Part shown: positions 15,664 through 25,083 of the stretch, one piece after another
Numbering within the stretch: the first letter of the stretch is position 1
Layout of the letters: the number at the start of each line of letters is the position of its first letter
From: UBA947 sp031550975
Lineage (GTDB): Bacteria > Cyanobacteriota > Vampirovibrionia > Gastranaerophilales > Gastranaerophilaceae
Reading direction: 5' to 3'
DNA length: 64,000 bases
NCBI GenBank assembly: GCA_031550975.1
Contig: JAVBOC010000001.1
Location: 91,915 to 155,914, forward strand
Position numbers and translations under genes: made by a program
The notes under the pieces: model-generated
The model's input: the letters and a program-made list of their open reading frames with translations, nothing else
Database searches by the model: none
What the model was told of the DNA's origin: nothing

Positions 15664-18297
15664 CTAAGCCTGCTCTTGGTCGCTGTTAACTACTTGGACG
15701 CCAAATTTTGTACGGAAAAGATATTGAACAGTTTCGCTCTGAATATCGTACATCATTTTGTTAAACAAGTCATAGGCTTCGCGTTTGTATTCAATCAACG
15801 GGTCTTTTTGACCGTAAGCACGCAGGCCGATTCCTTCGCGCAGCATGTCGATGTTGTGAAGATGGTCAATCCATTTGGCGTCAATAACTCTCAATAGAAC
15901 GTCTTTTTCGAGTCCGCGGATTATATTTGAATCTGATTGAGCTTCCTGGCGAACAAAATTCGCGTCATATTGCTCAATAACCCCGTTATAAAAATCAATG
16001 GTTTCTTGTTCGTGATCTTTATATGCTTTAATCGCAAAGTCTTTGAGCATATTATACATAGCGTCAAATCTCATTCCCTGAATATCGCTAACTTTTAGAT
16101 ACGCCAGTTGCGGAATGATTGAGTGAAGTTCTTTTATCATTGTATCAAGGTCGTCGTAGATGTATTCTTCCGGCGACATGTCAGGTGCAATAAAGCTTCT
16201 CATCAAGCGATCGATTTCGCGCTCAATCATGAAGTAAATATCTTCAGTCAGATTTTTGCCGGCTAAAACTCGACGGCGTTGTGCGTAGAATTTTTCACGC
16301 TGGATGTTCATAACGTCATCATATTCGAGGACATTTTTACGGGTGTCAAAGTGATAAGTCTCAACTTTTTTCTGCGCTGATTGGATTTGAGCAGAAATCA
16401 GATTGGACTCAATCGCCATATCTTCTTCAACGTTAAGCATATTCATAAGGCTTGTGATTCTGTCTCCGCCAAAAATTCTCATCAAATTATCTTCTAACGA
16501 TAGGAAGAAACGCGTCGACCCCGGATCGCCCTGACGTCCTGCGCGGCCTCTTAACTGGTTGTCAATCCGGCGTGATTCGTGGCGTTCGGTCCCGATTACG
16601 TGTAATCCGCCCGCTTCGACAACCTTTTTGTGTTCTGCTTCTGTTAGAATGCGGGATTCTTCTAAAACCTTATTTTTTGTCGTTTCGTAATTTGGGTTAT
16701 CGATTGAAATTTTCATGTCATCAAGTTTTTCTTTTGCAAGATATTCCGCGTTACCACCAAGGAGGATGTCTGTTCCGCGGCCTGCCATGTTGGTTGCGAT
16801 TGTAATAGCGCCAACTCGTCCGGCTTGAGCGATGATGTAAGCCTCGCGTTCGTGGTGTTTTGCGTTAAGAACGTTGTGTTTTACCCCGCGTTTTTTAAGC
16901 AAATCAGAGATATATTCGGATTTTTCGATACTGATTGTGCCAACCAAAACCGGTCTGCCGAGTTTGTTCATCTCAACGATATCTTCCACTACCGCGTTGT
17001 ATTTTACTCGTTCAGTTTTATAAATTACATCAGCATAATCGTTTCTGATATCGGTTTTGTTTGTCGGAATGCTTGTAACTTCAAGGTTGTAAATTTTCCC
17101 GAATTCAGCTTCTTCGGTCATTGCTGTACCTGTCATACCAGAGAGTTTCGGGTAAAGTCTGAATAAATTCTGGAAGGTGATGCTCGCGAGCGTTTGGGTT
17201 TCGTCCTGGATTTTAACGCCCTCTTTTGCCTCGACTGCCTGGTGAAGCCCGTCAGACCAGCGACGGCCTTCCATTAGACGGCCAGTGAACTCATCAACAA
17301 TCATAACTTCGCCGTTGCGCACAACATAATCCGTGTCGAGTGTGAATAATTCTTTCGCTTTAAGTGCCTGTAAAAGATGGTGAGCGTATTGGGTTTCAAT
17401 ATCAAAAAGGTCTTTAACCCCTATAAGCTCCTGCGCGCGGTCAATACCGTCTTCAGTCAGGATAATATTTTTGTTCTTTTCGTCAATTTCGTAATCAGCA
17501 TCTTTTTTAAGCTGCGGAACAATCTTTGCCATCATCTTGTAAGTTTCGGCTGATTTTTCCAAACGTCCGCTGATAATTAACGGTGTTCTTGCTTCATCAA
17601 TCAAAATGCTGTCAACTTCGTCGATAATCGCGTAGTTATAAGGTCTTTGAACGAGTGTCTCAAGGTTCGGCGCCATATTGTCGCGCAAATAATCAAACCC
17701 GAATTCGTTGTTTGTACCGTAAGTGATGTCGCATTTATAAGCTTCTCTTTTAATATCAAAATCGTCTGCTGTGCGGCCGCCGGAAAGAATTACTCCAACA
17801 GTCAGACCCAAGAATTTGAAAATCTTACCCATCCACTCGCTGTCACGTTTTGCCAGGTAGTCGTTAACGGTGATGATGTGGACGCCTTTGCCTGTGAGCG
17901 CATTCAAATAAGCCGGCAAAGTGGCAACAAGTGTTTTACCCTCTCCGGTTCTCATTTCGGCGATATGGCCGTTATGCAAAAAGTACCCGCCCACAAGCTG
18001 CACGTCAAAGTGCCGCATATTTAAAACGCGTTTGCCAGCCTCGCGGACAGTTGCAAACGCCTCGGGTAAAAGTTTATCCAGTGCCTCTTTTTCTAATTTT
18101 CTATCGGTTAAAAAATCCTCAGATGTTGCGCGTTGTTCTAAAATTTGTTTAAATTCAGCCGTTTTGGCTCTTAATTCATCATCGCTCATACTGGCAAATT
18201 GTTCTTCAAGACCGTTAATATGGTCAACAATTCCCATCATGTTTTTAACTTTTTTCTCGTTAGGGTCACCCAACAGCTTTACTAAAAGATCTATCAT
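15664..18297 (-). CDS. secA: protein translocase ATPase SecA
   Basis: SecA drives preproteins through SecYEG using ATP. Visible landmarks: MRTGEGKTLVA (Walker A), HIITVNDYLAKRDSEWM, AIIDEVDSILIDEARTP (DEAD box), the preprotein cross-linking domain, GRPVLVGTISIEKSEYIS, ATNMAGRGTDI, and GTERHESRRIDNQLRGRAGR (motif VI). The 877-residue product stops at SDQEQA without the zinc-binding CxCxSGx8CH tail, like several SecA proteins. The frame is open further upstream, but ATG 18297 follows GAGG and gives the usual MIDLLVKLLGDPNEKK start. Single-gene unit between repeats. Confidence 0.97.
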   Translation of the reverse strand: MIDLLVKLLGDPNEKKVKNMMGIVDHINGLEEQFASMSDDELRAKTAEFKQILEQRATSEDFLTDRKLEKEALDKLLPEAFATVREAGKRVLNMRHFDVQLVGGYFLHNGHIAEMRTGEGKTLVATLPAYLNALTGKGVHIITVNDYLAKRDSEWMGKIFKFLGLTVGVILSGGRTADDFDIKREAYKCDITYGTNNEFGFDYLRDNMAPNLETLVQRPYNYAIIDEVDSILIDEARTPLIISGRLEKSAETYKMMAKIVPQLKKDADYEIDEKNKNIILTEDGIDRAQELIGVKDLFDIETQYAHHLLQALKAKELFTLDTDYVVRNGEVMIVDEFTGRLMEGRRWSDGLHQAVEAKEGVKIQDETQTLASITFQNLFRLYPKLSGMTGTAMTEEAEFGKIYNLEVTSIPTNKTDIRNDYADVIYKTERVKYNAVVEDIVEMNKLGRPVLVGTISIEKSEYISDLLKKRGVKHNVLNAKHHEREAYIIAQAGRVGAITIATNMAGRGTDILLGGNAEYLAKEKLDDMKISIDNPNYETTKNKVLEESRILTEAEHKKVVEAGGLHVIGTERHESRRIDNQLRGRAGRQGDPGSTRFFLSLEDNLMRIFGGDRITSLMNMLNVEEDMAIESNLISAQIQSAQKKVETYHFDTRKNVLEYDDVMNIQREKFYAQRRRVLAGKNLTEDIYFMIEREIDRLMRSFIAPDMSPEEYIYDDLDTMIKELHSIIPQLAYLKVSDIQGMRFDAMYNMLKDFAIKAYKDHEQETIDFYNGVIEQYDANFVRQEAQSDSNIIRGLEKDVLLRVIDAKWIDHLHNIDMLREGIGLRAYGQKDPLIEYKREAYDLFNKMMYDIQSETVQYLFRTKFGVQVVNSDQEQA

Positions 18298-18388
18298 CTG
18301 AAAAATTCCTCTCCCGTTTTGACTCATAGTACCACGGACAAGAGGAATTTTAAAGCTTCTTAATGAAAAAATAATGTTTTATTTTTAT

Positions 18389-18477
18389 GTCATCCTGAAC
18401 TTGATTCAGGATCTAACCACTTGAGAGTTTTGTATAAATTCTGTGGTGTCAGATTCCGGATCAAGTCCGGAATGACA
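18389..18477. repeat. palindromic element, GTCATCCTGAAC family, complete copy
   Basis: GTCATCCTGAACTTGATTCAG at the left and ATTCCGGATCAAGTCCGGAAT then GAC at the right; same layout as the element inside queH. Confidence 0.85.
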
Positions 18478-18502
18478 GGGGGTGGTATTTATATGGCAAA
18501 AC

Positions 18503-18534
18503 AAAAAAGGCAATGTCATAAACATCGCCTTTTT
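18503..18534 (-). terminator. terminator (both directions) after the 556-residue protein gene
   Basis: Minus strand: AAGGCGATGT, loop TTATG, ACATTGCCTT, then T-rich sequence; the plus strand is also T-rich after the stem. Confidence 0.8.
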
Positions 18535-18557
18535 GAATTTATTATAGTTGCTTTATA

Positions 18558-20228
18558 TTACTGGAACATATTAAATATCTTCTCGGTGTTTTTACCAATC
18601 ATACTCTTAACAGAGTCGTACTCAGAACTCAACGCTGCGATTTCCATATCAAGATTTTTCATCTCTAAATCCATCGTTTCTTCTTTGTAATTCAATCGAG
18701 CTTTTGCTCTTGTGTATTCGACTTCTGCTTGAGCGATTTTGTCTTCGTCAGCAACCTCTACTATGTAGCCGTTTCGTGTATATTCATCCTGATAGTAGTA
18801 ACCATCAGTGTTTAAGCCTGATACAAATAACTGACCGTTTTTCAATGCGTGTGCGAGGTATTCTTTGTCGTCCACTTTATCTGCATATTCGTCAGTCCAG
18901 CCGTTAGCGCAAATATTGTTGAACAACATATTGTAGAAGTCGTTGTAGTAGTAGCTTTTTTCGTCAGTGCTGTTGTCGCCGCTTATAAATACGTTGTTGA
19001 TGTAGAACAATTGATCCAGGTTGTCAGCAACTGAATAAGAATCCTTAACTGTGCTGTTGGTTTCGTAACGTCCCACATTTGTGCTGTAACCGTCTAAAGC
19101 GCTTTGATAAGCAGTTAAATATGCTTTTGCAAGGTTAGAAACGCTGATTGCGCCGGCAGTACCTGATTTGAAACCAGTTTGCTTGTTTGCATCAAGTTTT
19201 TCAAGAATGGCTCTAGTAAATATGCTGCCACTGTTGGCGCTCATCTGAACCCATCCGTTGACGTTCTGAGATGAGGCTGCAAAAGCCCCGGTAGCTTGGT
19301 CTGTGCTTAAAGAGCCCGAAGTTAAAGCTGCTGTGGTGGTCATGTATTTTTCTGTCAACTGTTTTCTTGCAAACCATGCTGCTCCAACATCTTCGGAATA
19401 TGCATCCTCCGGCAATAATGTGTCAAATGCGGCAAGTAACCAGTCGCCAATTTTTTTCAAATCGGCGTCGCTGCCAGTCGTTGTAACGAATGCAACTTCA
19501 CCTTTCAACACGTCGCTTAGTGTGAATGACGGATTGCTTTGGGCTACTCCTCCCACAAAAATGCTGCTGCCCGCGGACAAGCTCACAGGGTTTGCGGTGG
19601 TATTGAAGGTAAATGCTTCTGCTGTTTTTTGCACGCCTTCATCTTCTAAATATGACTGCTGCTTAGAAGCAACGATTACTTTGTCTACATACAGAGCAAT
19701 ATTGTTGATGTTTACAACGTTTTCATAGTTTTCGGCCGGAATTTTACCGTAACCAGCCTGGTTGTCATAGAGTTTACCTTTTGCGTTGTCAACGTCAAGG
19801 CTTAAAATTGCGTTACTCATTGCAACAGGGATTTCTTGTTCGACGCCGAGTGCTTCAATAAACTTCTGATAATTTTCTGTAGTGCGTTCAATCGGACGGC
19901 CTTTTGGGAATCCCGCAGTCTTCATTGCAGCGGCTAATGTGCCGTTTAATACAACACGTCCGGTTGAATCGGTCAAAATAGATGGCGTATAATCGTTGCC
20001 AATCCAAGGATGCGTCATAAGATTGTAAGATAAATCCAATGGGTTGTCATAGCCGCTTTCCCAAATCAATTTGGTAGCTCTCATAGCAGCATTGTATTGC
20101 TCAGTAGCACGCATTTGGTCACGCGTAATGCCGAGCTTCTGCTGTGCGACTTGCATAGACTGAAACTCACACGCCGACTTTCTTGCGGTGATTCCTAGAA
20201 ATCTTGCTTGTGTTGCTGCCAATCCCAT
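18558..20228 (-). CDS. uncharacterised 556-residue protein with axial-protein-like helical ends
   Basis: The N-terminus MGLAATQARFLGITARKSACE continues into a long amphipathic helix, and the last 70 residues (IAQAEVEYTRAKARLNYKEE, then DLEMKNLDMEIAALSSEYDS, VKSMIGKNTEKIFNMFQ) form a second helix. Two terminal coiled coils around a Ser/Thr-rich variable core resemble the plan of flagellar axial proteins or secreted filament proteins, and no signal peptide is present. I recall similar N-termini in Melainabacteria but no function. AAAGGAAAG precedes ATG, and a strong terminator follows. It lies near, but is not part of, the flagellar operon. Confidence 0.65.
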   Translation of the reverse strand: MGLAATQARFLGITARKSACEFQSMQVAQQKLGITRDQMRATEQYNAAMRATKLIWESGYDNPLDLSYNLMTHPWIGNDYTPSILTDSTGRVVLNGTLAAAMKTAGFPKGRPIERTTENYQKFIEALGVEQEIPVAMSNAILSLDVDNAKGKLYDNQAGYGKIPAENYENVVNINNIALYVDKVIVASKQQSYLEDEGVQKTAEAFTFNTTANPVSLSAGSSIFVGGVAQSNPSFTLSDVLKGEVAFVTTTGSDADLKKIGDWLLAAFDTLLPEDAYSEDVGAAWFARKQLTEKYMTTTAALTSGSLSTDQATGAFAASSQNVNGWVQMSANSGSIFTRAILEKLDANKQTGFKSGTAGAISVSNLAKAYLTAYQSALDGYSTNVGRYETNSTVKDSYSVADNLDQLFYINNVFISGDNSTDEKSYYYNDFYNMLFNNICANGWTDEYADKVDDKEYLAHALKNGQLFVSGLNTDGYYYQDEYTRNGYIVEVADEDKIAQAEVEYTRAKARLNYKEETMDLEMKNLDMEIAALSSEYDSVKSMIGKNTEKIFNMFQ

Positions 20229-20339
20229 TGACGCTTTCCTTTCAAGTTAATAGTCCTTAGTACATGGGTTTACGGCTATTTTGGGTGAAAACTTTAGCCT
20301 TTTGTTACAAAACGTAACAAATCCCGGTAAAGGCAGAAA

Positions 20340-20570
20340 TTAACGCACCGCAATGATACAATCATAAATCTTATCAATCTTTTCTTTCATCTCGCTAAAA
20401 TGATTTTTCAAATCCTGAAAACTGTTTTGCGTGACAAATTTATCCTCAATGTCTTTAAGAATTTCGCGGTGCTTGCGCTCTAACTGTTCGGGAGTTACGA
20501 TTATGCGCTGCTGGATTAAAAACACAATAACAGCGATGATTATGGGGGAATAATGTAGTATGTTGTCCAT
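20340..20570 (-). CDS. small phage-type membrane protein with coiled coil
   Basis: One N-terminal membrane helix (SPIIIAVIVFLIQQRIIV) is followed by a charged coiled coil (LERKHREILKDIEDK, NHFSEMKEKIDKIYDC), 76 residues in all. This is the build of small holin-associated or spanin-like phage proteins, but no family can be named. The frame continues upstream only through the palindromic repeat at 20587, so ATG 20570 is chosen. It is the last gene on the minus strand of the prophage, after TerL. Confidence 0.6.
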   Translation of the reverse strand: MDNILHYSPIIIAVIVFLIQQRIIVTPEQLERKHREILKDIEDKFVTQNSFQDLKNHFSEMKEKIDKIYDCIIAVR

Positions 20571-20586
20571 GAATTTTTTCTTTCGC

Positions 20587-20656
20587 GTCATTGCGAGGAG
20601 GGCGTTAGCCCGACGTGGCAATCCAGTCTGGATTGCTTCGCGTTGCTCGCAATGAC
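20587..20656. repeat. MITE-like palindromic repeat, GTCATTGCGAGG family
   Basis: A 70-base copy, GTCATTGCGAGG..CTCGCAATGAC, with the internal pair GGCAATCCAG / CTGGATTGC nearly touching. Lies between TerL and the small membrane protein. Confidence 0.85.
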
Positions 20657-20660
20657 AAAA

Positions 20661-21953
20661 TTATAAGGTAATCGGCCAGTAAAAATCGACCAGATATGAC
20701 GCGGCGTCAATCGGGTGGGAAAGGAACTTTAATTCCTTTGAGCTTTTGATTTGCTGATAAGTCGGGATGTCAATGCGCGAAGAACCCTCTTTATATTTTA
20801 GGTTGTAAATATTATATAAGAGTTTTTCGCAACGCTTGTCCACAAAAAGACAGCGCTCGCCGTCAGCGGTGCAGATTTTCGCGTTAAAAGCCGCGATTCT
20901 GCTTTTAATCGGCGGGTTGAAGGCTTTAATCCTGATTTCTGCGTCATATCCGTAACCCAGCAGGCGTTTTTTGATAATAACGTAGTTGGTATATTCGCTG
21001 GTGCAGCTTCGGTTGTCGCCGGAAGCGTCCCCATTTACAATAACAGCTCCCTGATGGTTTGGGTAGCGTCGGAAAAATTCCTCGCAAGCCCGCGCGGTTG
21101 TGGTGTTTTCCATCACTATTTCGTCAAAATAAAAAACCTTATCCTCGGTTTTGTGCGCTAAAACCCAACACATTGGGTCGACGTTGAAGTCGCAGCTTAT
21201 GTACAAATCCAATTCGGGACGGTAAGAGATTTCGCGAATATTATCATCAGTGAAATCCTTAATCACAAGCCCGCTGTTGTAATCCGCGTTTTGCGCAAGC
21301 ACAAAAATCTTGTAATATTGCTCGTCATAAAGTTTTTTTAACTCATCACAGAACCCTTGAGGGAGGTAAATGTTTTCAGTCGTTGGCGCGCTAATTAAAC
21401 GGTAATTTGGAGTAGGGTTTTCCATAAAAGTTTTGTAAACCCAGCCGCGCTGCATCTCGGGGTTTGTATGTCCAAAAATCCTGTAAGTAAAATTTCCCCA
21501 GTTTTTCTTGGTTTTTTGTCGCATACGGCTAATTAAGACTTTAAAAGTCTCAAACGGAATATCTGACATCTCCTCGATTTCGACAAACCCTAGGTTGAGA
21601 GATTTTAACTTGTTGGGTTCATCAAAATGCCTAAAAAGAATTTCCGAACCGTTTTTAAAAGAAAGTTTTTGCTGTGAAGCTGACCAATCATAATCAATCC
21701 CTTCGATAAACCCGATGTTTTCAAAATGTTCAAAATAGGTCTGGAGGGTTGTGTCACGCACGAGGGTGTAGGTTTGCGCGCCGACCAGCCCGCGAATCCC
21801 GGGGAATTTCATACACAACAAAATACCCAGCAAAGAACCCGCAAAGGTCTTTCCTGAGCCGTAACCGCCTTGATATACCGCGACATCAAGGGAATAATTA
21901 TGCGGGATTTCTAAAAACTCCCGCTGCGCTTTGAGTAAATTGTATTGCATCAT
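20661..21953 (-). CDS. phage terminase large subunit
   Basis: TerL is the ATP-driven motor and nuclease that packages phage DNA. Walker A is GGYGSGKT at residues 29-36, Walker B is in LGFVEIEEMSDIPF, the coupling motif follows in the RIFGHTNPE region, and the nuclease domain has acidic residues in YISCDFNVDPMCW, FYFDEIVMEN and VIVNGDASGDNRS. The 430-residue length is usual for this class. The ATG overlaps the stop of the DUF6973-like gene by 4 bases, so the two are co-translated. Confidence 0.9.
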   Translation of the reverse strand: MMQYNLLKAQREFLEIPHNYSLDVAVYQGGYGSGKTFAGSLLGILLCMKFPGIRGLVGAQTYTLVRDTTLQTYFEHFENIGFIEGIDYDWSASQQKLSFKNGSEILFRHFDEPNKLKSLNLGFVEIEEMSDIPFETFKVLISRMRQKTKKNWGNFTYRIFGHTNPEMQRGWVYKTFMENPTPNYRLISAPTTENIYLPQGFCDELKKLYDEQYYKIFVLAQNADYNSGLVIKDFTDDNIREISYRPELDLYISCDFNVDPMCWVLAHKTEDKVFYFDEIVMENTTTARACEEFFRRYPNHQGAVIVNGDASGDNRSCTSEYTNYVIIKKRLLGYGYDAEIRIKAFNPPIKSRIAAFNAKICTADGERCLFVDKRCEKLLYNIYNLKYKEGSSRIDIPTYQQIKSSKELKFLSHPIDAASYLVDFYWPITL

Positions 21954-22795
21954 TTGCTTCTATAATACCCTTTAACTTCAGTTCCGTCGGCTTTTGTGTA
22001 ACCCTCAACATAAATGAGCCCGCTGCCGGATGCACTTGAGGCTTTGAGTTCATCATTTGTTGGCACACCGATAGAATTCATTTGAGCGTTAATTTCTTTT
22101 TCTGCCGCGGCATATTCTTTTGTTGACATCGCTGCAATATCTTCGCGCGAATAAATTTTCGAGCTTCCGCTCTCAGGGTTTTTGTAATCTGAATAATCTT
22201 TGCTCTCCCCCTCGGGTTTAATTTTTCCGTCTTTTGCCTGTTCCATAATCGCAGACTCGTTGTGTTCAAATTCTTCCCGACTCATCTTGCCAATTTCTTC
22301 GCGGGTAAAGGGTTTATCAACCGCAGCTGCTCCGCCTGAGGATTTTCCCTCTTTTTTCAGTTTGTCATAATTTTCAAATTTCCGAGTGTCTTGTTTGGGG
22401 TCTGTAATAAGTTCACCTTTTTTCATTCGTCCTACTATTTTTTCGGCAATCTTATTTTCAATCACTTTAGAAGTCATTTTTTCTTTTGAGTTGTTGATTT
22501 CTTTCAAAACCTCCTCGCCAATTTCACGACCAATAGCGTTGTTCCAAAGATCCATATTTTTTGAAGTGGGACCACTCCCAGAGCTGTTGGGGCCAATTTT
22601 TTCATTGAAATCACCTAATGTCTTTGCATGTATACTACCGTTAGCTACTAAGTATGCTGATGCAAAAGCATGTCTAAATGCGTCTTCTTCATCGTCGGCA
22701 CCTTTCTGGACTGGATTAGTTTTTAAGTTATACTTTTTTTGATATTCTTGTGCTTTTTTATCGCATTCATTTTTGATTGTTAAATAATTTACCAT
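21950..22795 (-). CDS. DUF6973-like domain protein with two scaffold-type C-terminal motifs
   Basis: Residues about 30-100 carry DEEDAFRHAFASAYLVANG, LGDFNEKIG and MDLWNNAIGREIGEE, a conserved DAxRHA / MDLxNNxxGR arrangement that I associate with DUF6973 (seen in polymorphic toxins and secreted proteins). Two copies of a second motif follow: FTREEIGKMSREEFEHNESA and YSREDIAAMSTKEYAAAEKE. The same motif ends the scaffold-like protein at 28650 (FTREQIGKMSGAEFAKYERA). In tailed phages the scaffold's C-terminal helices bind coat protein, so these copies could carry this protein into the procapsid. It precedes TerL with a 4-base overlap and is divergent from a three-helix membrane protein. Whether the domain is toxic is not known. 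Confidence 0.7.
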   Translation of the reverse strand: MVNYLTIKNECDKKAQEYQKKYNLKTNPVQKGADDEEDAFRHAFASAYLVANGSIHAKTLGDFNEKIGPNSSGSGPTSKNMDLWNNAIGREIGEEVLKEINNSKEKMTSKVIENKIAEKIVGRMKKGELITDPKQDTRKFENYDKLKKEGKSSGGAAAVDKPFTREEIGKMSREEFEHNESAIMEQAKDGKIKPEGESKDYSDYKNPESGSSKIYSREDIAAMSTKEYAAAEKEINAQMNSIGVPTNDELKASSASGSGLIYVEGYTKADGTEVKGYYRSK

Positions 22796-22826
22796 AGTTT
22801 TTCCTTTCTTGTGCTATACTCATTTT

Positions 22827-23192
22827 ATGAAAACGGACTTTGTTAAAAAATCTTATTCATTAGGGCTGTTATCCCTGTTTGGTTACGTAGTTTTCTCGGT
22901 GTTATTTTTGATAGTTGTGTGCAATTTTGATACCAAGTATAATGAAGGCTTAACATACTCTTTTATGGCTCTTGATTTATTTCTTGCAAATACGAGAAAA
23001 GTATTTTTAGAAATTCAGGCAGGACTTGTTATACTTTTAGTGGTCGAATTAATTTTAAATAAAAGCAAAAAACTGCCTAAGAATGGTTTAACAGTACCTG
23101 CTGTTCTGGTTAAACTTTATCCATACCTACTTTGGATAGGAATCTCTTTTGCCCTTATTTTTTTATCGATTTTGCTATTGCCCCTGTATTGA
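22827..23192 (+). CDS. small three-helix membrane protein, possible immunity partner
   Basis: The 121-residue product has three hydrophobic segments (SLFGYVVFSVLFLIVVC, IQAGLVILLVVELIL, YLLWIGISFALIFLSILLL) and no known motif. It is one of three plus-strand genes inside the minus-strand prophage and begins 31 bases from the divergent start of the DUF6973-like gene. That position suggests an immunity or accessory role. TATACT (22815-22820) lies 6 bases before ATG 22827 and there is no SD, so it may be leaderless. ATG 22809 is in frame but lies upstream of this -10. Confidence 0.6.
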   Translation: MKTDFVKKSYSLGLLSLFGYVVFSVLFLIVVCNFDTKYNEGLTYSFMALDLFLANTRKVFLEIQAGLVILLVVELILNKSKKLPKNGLTVPAVLVKLYPYLLWIGISFALIFLSILLLPLY

Positions 23193-23204
23193 AAATTTTA
23201 TACT

Positions 23205-23258
23205 AAAAAAAGTGCCGCCGGGATTGAAAAGGATTAAGAAGAAGAGTTGCGGCGGCAC
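23205..23258 (-). terminator. terminator after the portal gene
   Basis: Minus strand: GTGCCGCC (23251-23258) and GGCGGCAC (23212-23219) pair across a 31-base loop and are followed by seven T. It ends the portal transcript before the DUF6973-like gene and TerL. Confidence 0.75.
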
Positions 23259-23269
23259 AAGATGGTGTT

Positions 23270-24997
23270 TTATTGTTGGATTAAAGAGTCAAGGATATTT
23301 GCGGATTGCATTGTTTTTGGAAGAGCCATTGCAGGGGTCTCATCAAGTAAGAAGTTGTCGGAGTTTTCGACCCCATACTGTTCAAGTGCGAATTTAAAGC
23401 ACTCAAGCCAGTCGATTCTCTCGCCCACGACAGGAACTTGCGCAAAGGATTTTACGATTTCAAACAATTCTTTTAGACGTGTTTTTCTCTGATAAGTTGC
23501 TTTTCTGTCCCCGTAACGGTAATTATAACGGGCATTACGCACATTGTCGTCAATTTCAAGAAAGAGAGTTTTTCCGCGTTCGTTAATCCCGATAACTTCG
23601 CGGCCTAGTTTAAAATTAGAGATAATTTCGGCGGTTTTTTCGACCATCGGGATAATAATTTTTCTGCTGATTGAATCTAAAATCATATTCAGGCGTGCTT
23701 CCTGACCGCTCACAGAATAGTTTAACTCCGTTGCGGTACGCTGCATTGAGCCAAGATTGCCTGACATGTTTTTGAAGATTCCCGTTGCACTTTCAATTGT
23801 TGATTTGAAGTAGTTCAAGAAATCCCAGCCGACCATAGCTTTGTCAAACGCAAGCGGTGACGGCGGATTCGGCATAAGCGCCGCATCGTATTCAATGATT
23901 TTGCCCGGTTTAACTTCTTGTTCGCCTTTAAAAGAACCTTTAGGCGCCAAATACGGCGGGTTCATCATAAGCGCAAGCGCGTCAAGCTGTTTGTTCAAAA
24001 TAGTTGATGCGATGTTGTTCATAATCAACGCGACGCGCAACGGTGGGATTCCGCGCCCTGTTTCAGGGGATTCAATGATGTTTGCATGAATGAATGGGTT
24101 AATTACAAACGGATTTTCTTCAAAGCGGATGATTTCGCGGCGGCCGGCTATGGTTACAAGATGATTTTTCATAATCGTCCCGTCAGAAAGTTCAATATCT
24201 CCCCAGAATTCCAAGATCTCAACTTTGCTGCCGTCCGTTGCTTTCTCCGCCAGTCTCTTGTTTCTAGTCCCTATTCCCTTTTTAGCCACCACTCCTTTCA
24301 GGTTTTCTAATTTCTCGTCATCCAATAAGTTGTTCGCATCATCGGATTTGAGTTCGTCGATTGAGCGATATGTGCGATAAATCTTTGCGCAGTTATCCCA
24401 GTTGTCCGTGTTGGATTTATCAAACACAAAATCTTCAGCATTAACGTGTTTAATCCGTGCGTTGTCATAAGTAACTTTTTCTTCCACAACAAAACCGGTG
24501 CTTTCAGGATCAAAAAGCTGTTCTTCAAAAGTCTGCGCGCGGCGGGTCGATTTGACGCGTGTTTCCCAACCCACGAATAGTGTACATTCTCCGGTTTCGA
24601 CGATACCGTCAATAATCTTTTCCATCTCGTCTTGAATATTCATTTGCTCAAGCGTGTTAACAAGCATCGCTTTTTGGCGGTTCGCAAAGACTTGAGTCTG
24701 CGGGGTTGTGCCGGAAACATCAAACATCGCATCAGGGTGGGTGAATAAATTCTCGCTGATGTGGGATTTTAAAGTCTGTGCCAATTCATAGATGTCAGGC
24801 AATTCAATTTTGCTGTCCCAGCCGTTGGCTTGCGGGATGGTTGAATTATAAATCGCATTACGAACAAGTTTAATATCGCTTAATTGTGAGAGTCTCAAAT
24901 CCTCGTATTTGTCATACTTTGTCGTAATCGCATTTACTAAAAAGAGCTGTTCATCAGCTCCGGGTTGCTTTGTTAAATCGGTTGTTTCTAATTGCAT
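23270..24997 (-). CDS. phage portal protein
   Basis: The 575-residue product has the plan of podovirus portals: an N-terminal helical part (KYEDLRLSQLSDIKLVRNAI), ISENLFTHPDAMFDV, a wing with HVNAEDFVFDKSNTDNWDN, the central PETGRGIPPLRVALIMNNI and a clip/stem region ending near TATELNYSVSGQEARLNMIL. It would form the ring through which DNA enters the capsid. AAAAGGAGAAATTT precedes ATG 24997; the frame is open to 25081 without an SD. The segment KKGIGTRNKRLAEK is encoded by a short tandem repeat (24252-24281) of the chromosomal type. Confidence 0.85.
   Translation of the reverse strand: MQLETTDLTKQPGADEQLFLVNAITTKYDKYEDLRLSQLSDIKLVRNAIYNSTIPQANGWDSKIELPDIYELAQTLKSHISENLFTHPDAMFDVSGTTPQTQVFANRQKAMLVNTLEQMNIQDEMEKIIDGIVETGECTLFVGWETRVKSTRRAQTFEEQLFDPESTGFVVEEKVTYDNARIKHVNAEDFVFDKSNTDNWDNCAKIYRTYRSIDELKSDDANNLLDDEKLENLKGVVAKKGIGTRNKRLAEKATDGSKVEILEFWGDIELSDGTIMKNHLVTIAGRREIIRFEENPFVINPFIHANIIESPETGRGIPPLRVALIMNNIASTILNKQLDALALMMNPPYLAPKGSFKGEQEVKPGKIIEYDAALMPNPPSPLAFDKAMVGWDFLNYFKSTIESATGIFKNMSGNLGSMQRTATELNYSVSGQEARLNMILDSISRKIIIPMVEKTAEIISNFKLGREVIGINERGKTLFLEIDDNVRNARYNYRYGDRKATYQRKTRLKELFEIVKSFAQVPVVGERIDWLECFKFALEQYGVENSDNFLLDETPAMALPKTMQSANILDSLIQQ
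24252..24281. repeat. short tandem repeat inside the portal gene
   Basis: Minus strand GGGAATAGGGACTAGAAAC followed by AAGAGACT, a close relative of the array in recF (38333-38367). It shows that the prophage has taken part in the host's repeat spread. Confidence 0.75.
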
Positions 24998-25083
24998 AAA
25001 TTTCTCCTTTTGTTGTTTCTTTTGTGTGGAATTTAATGTATAATAATTTCTGTTGGATTTGTAAATTTGGGAAGTAAACACAA

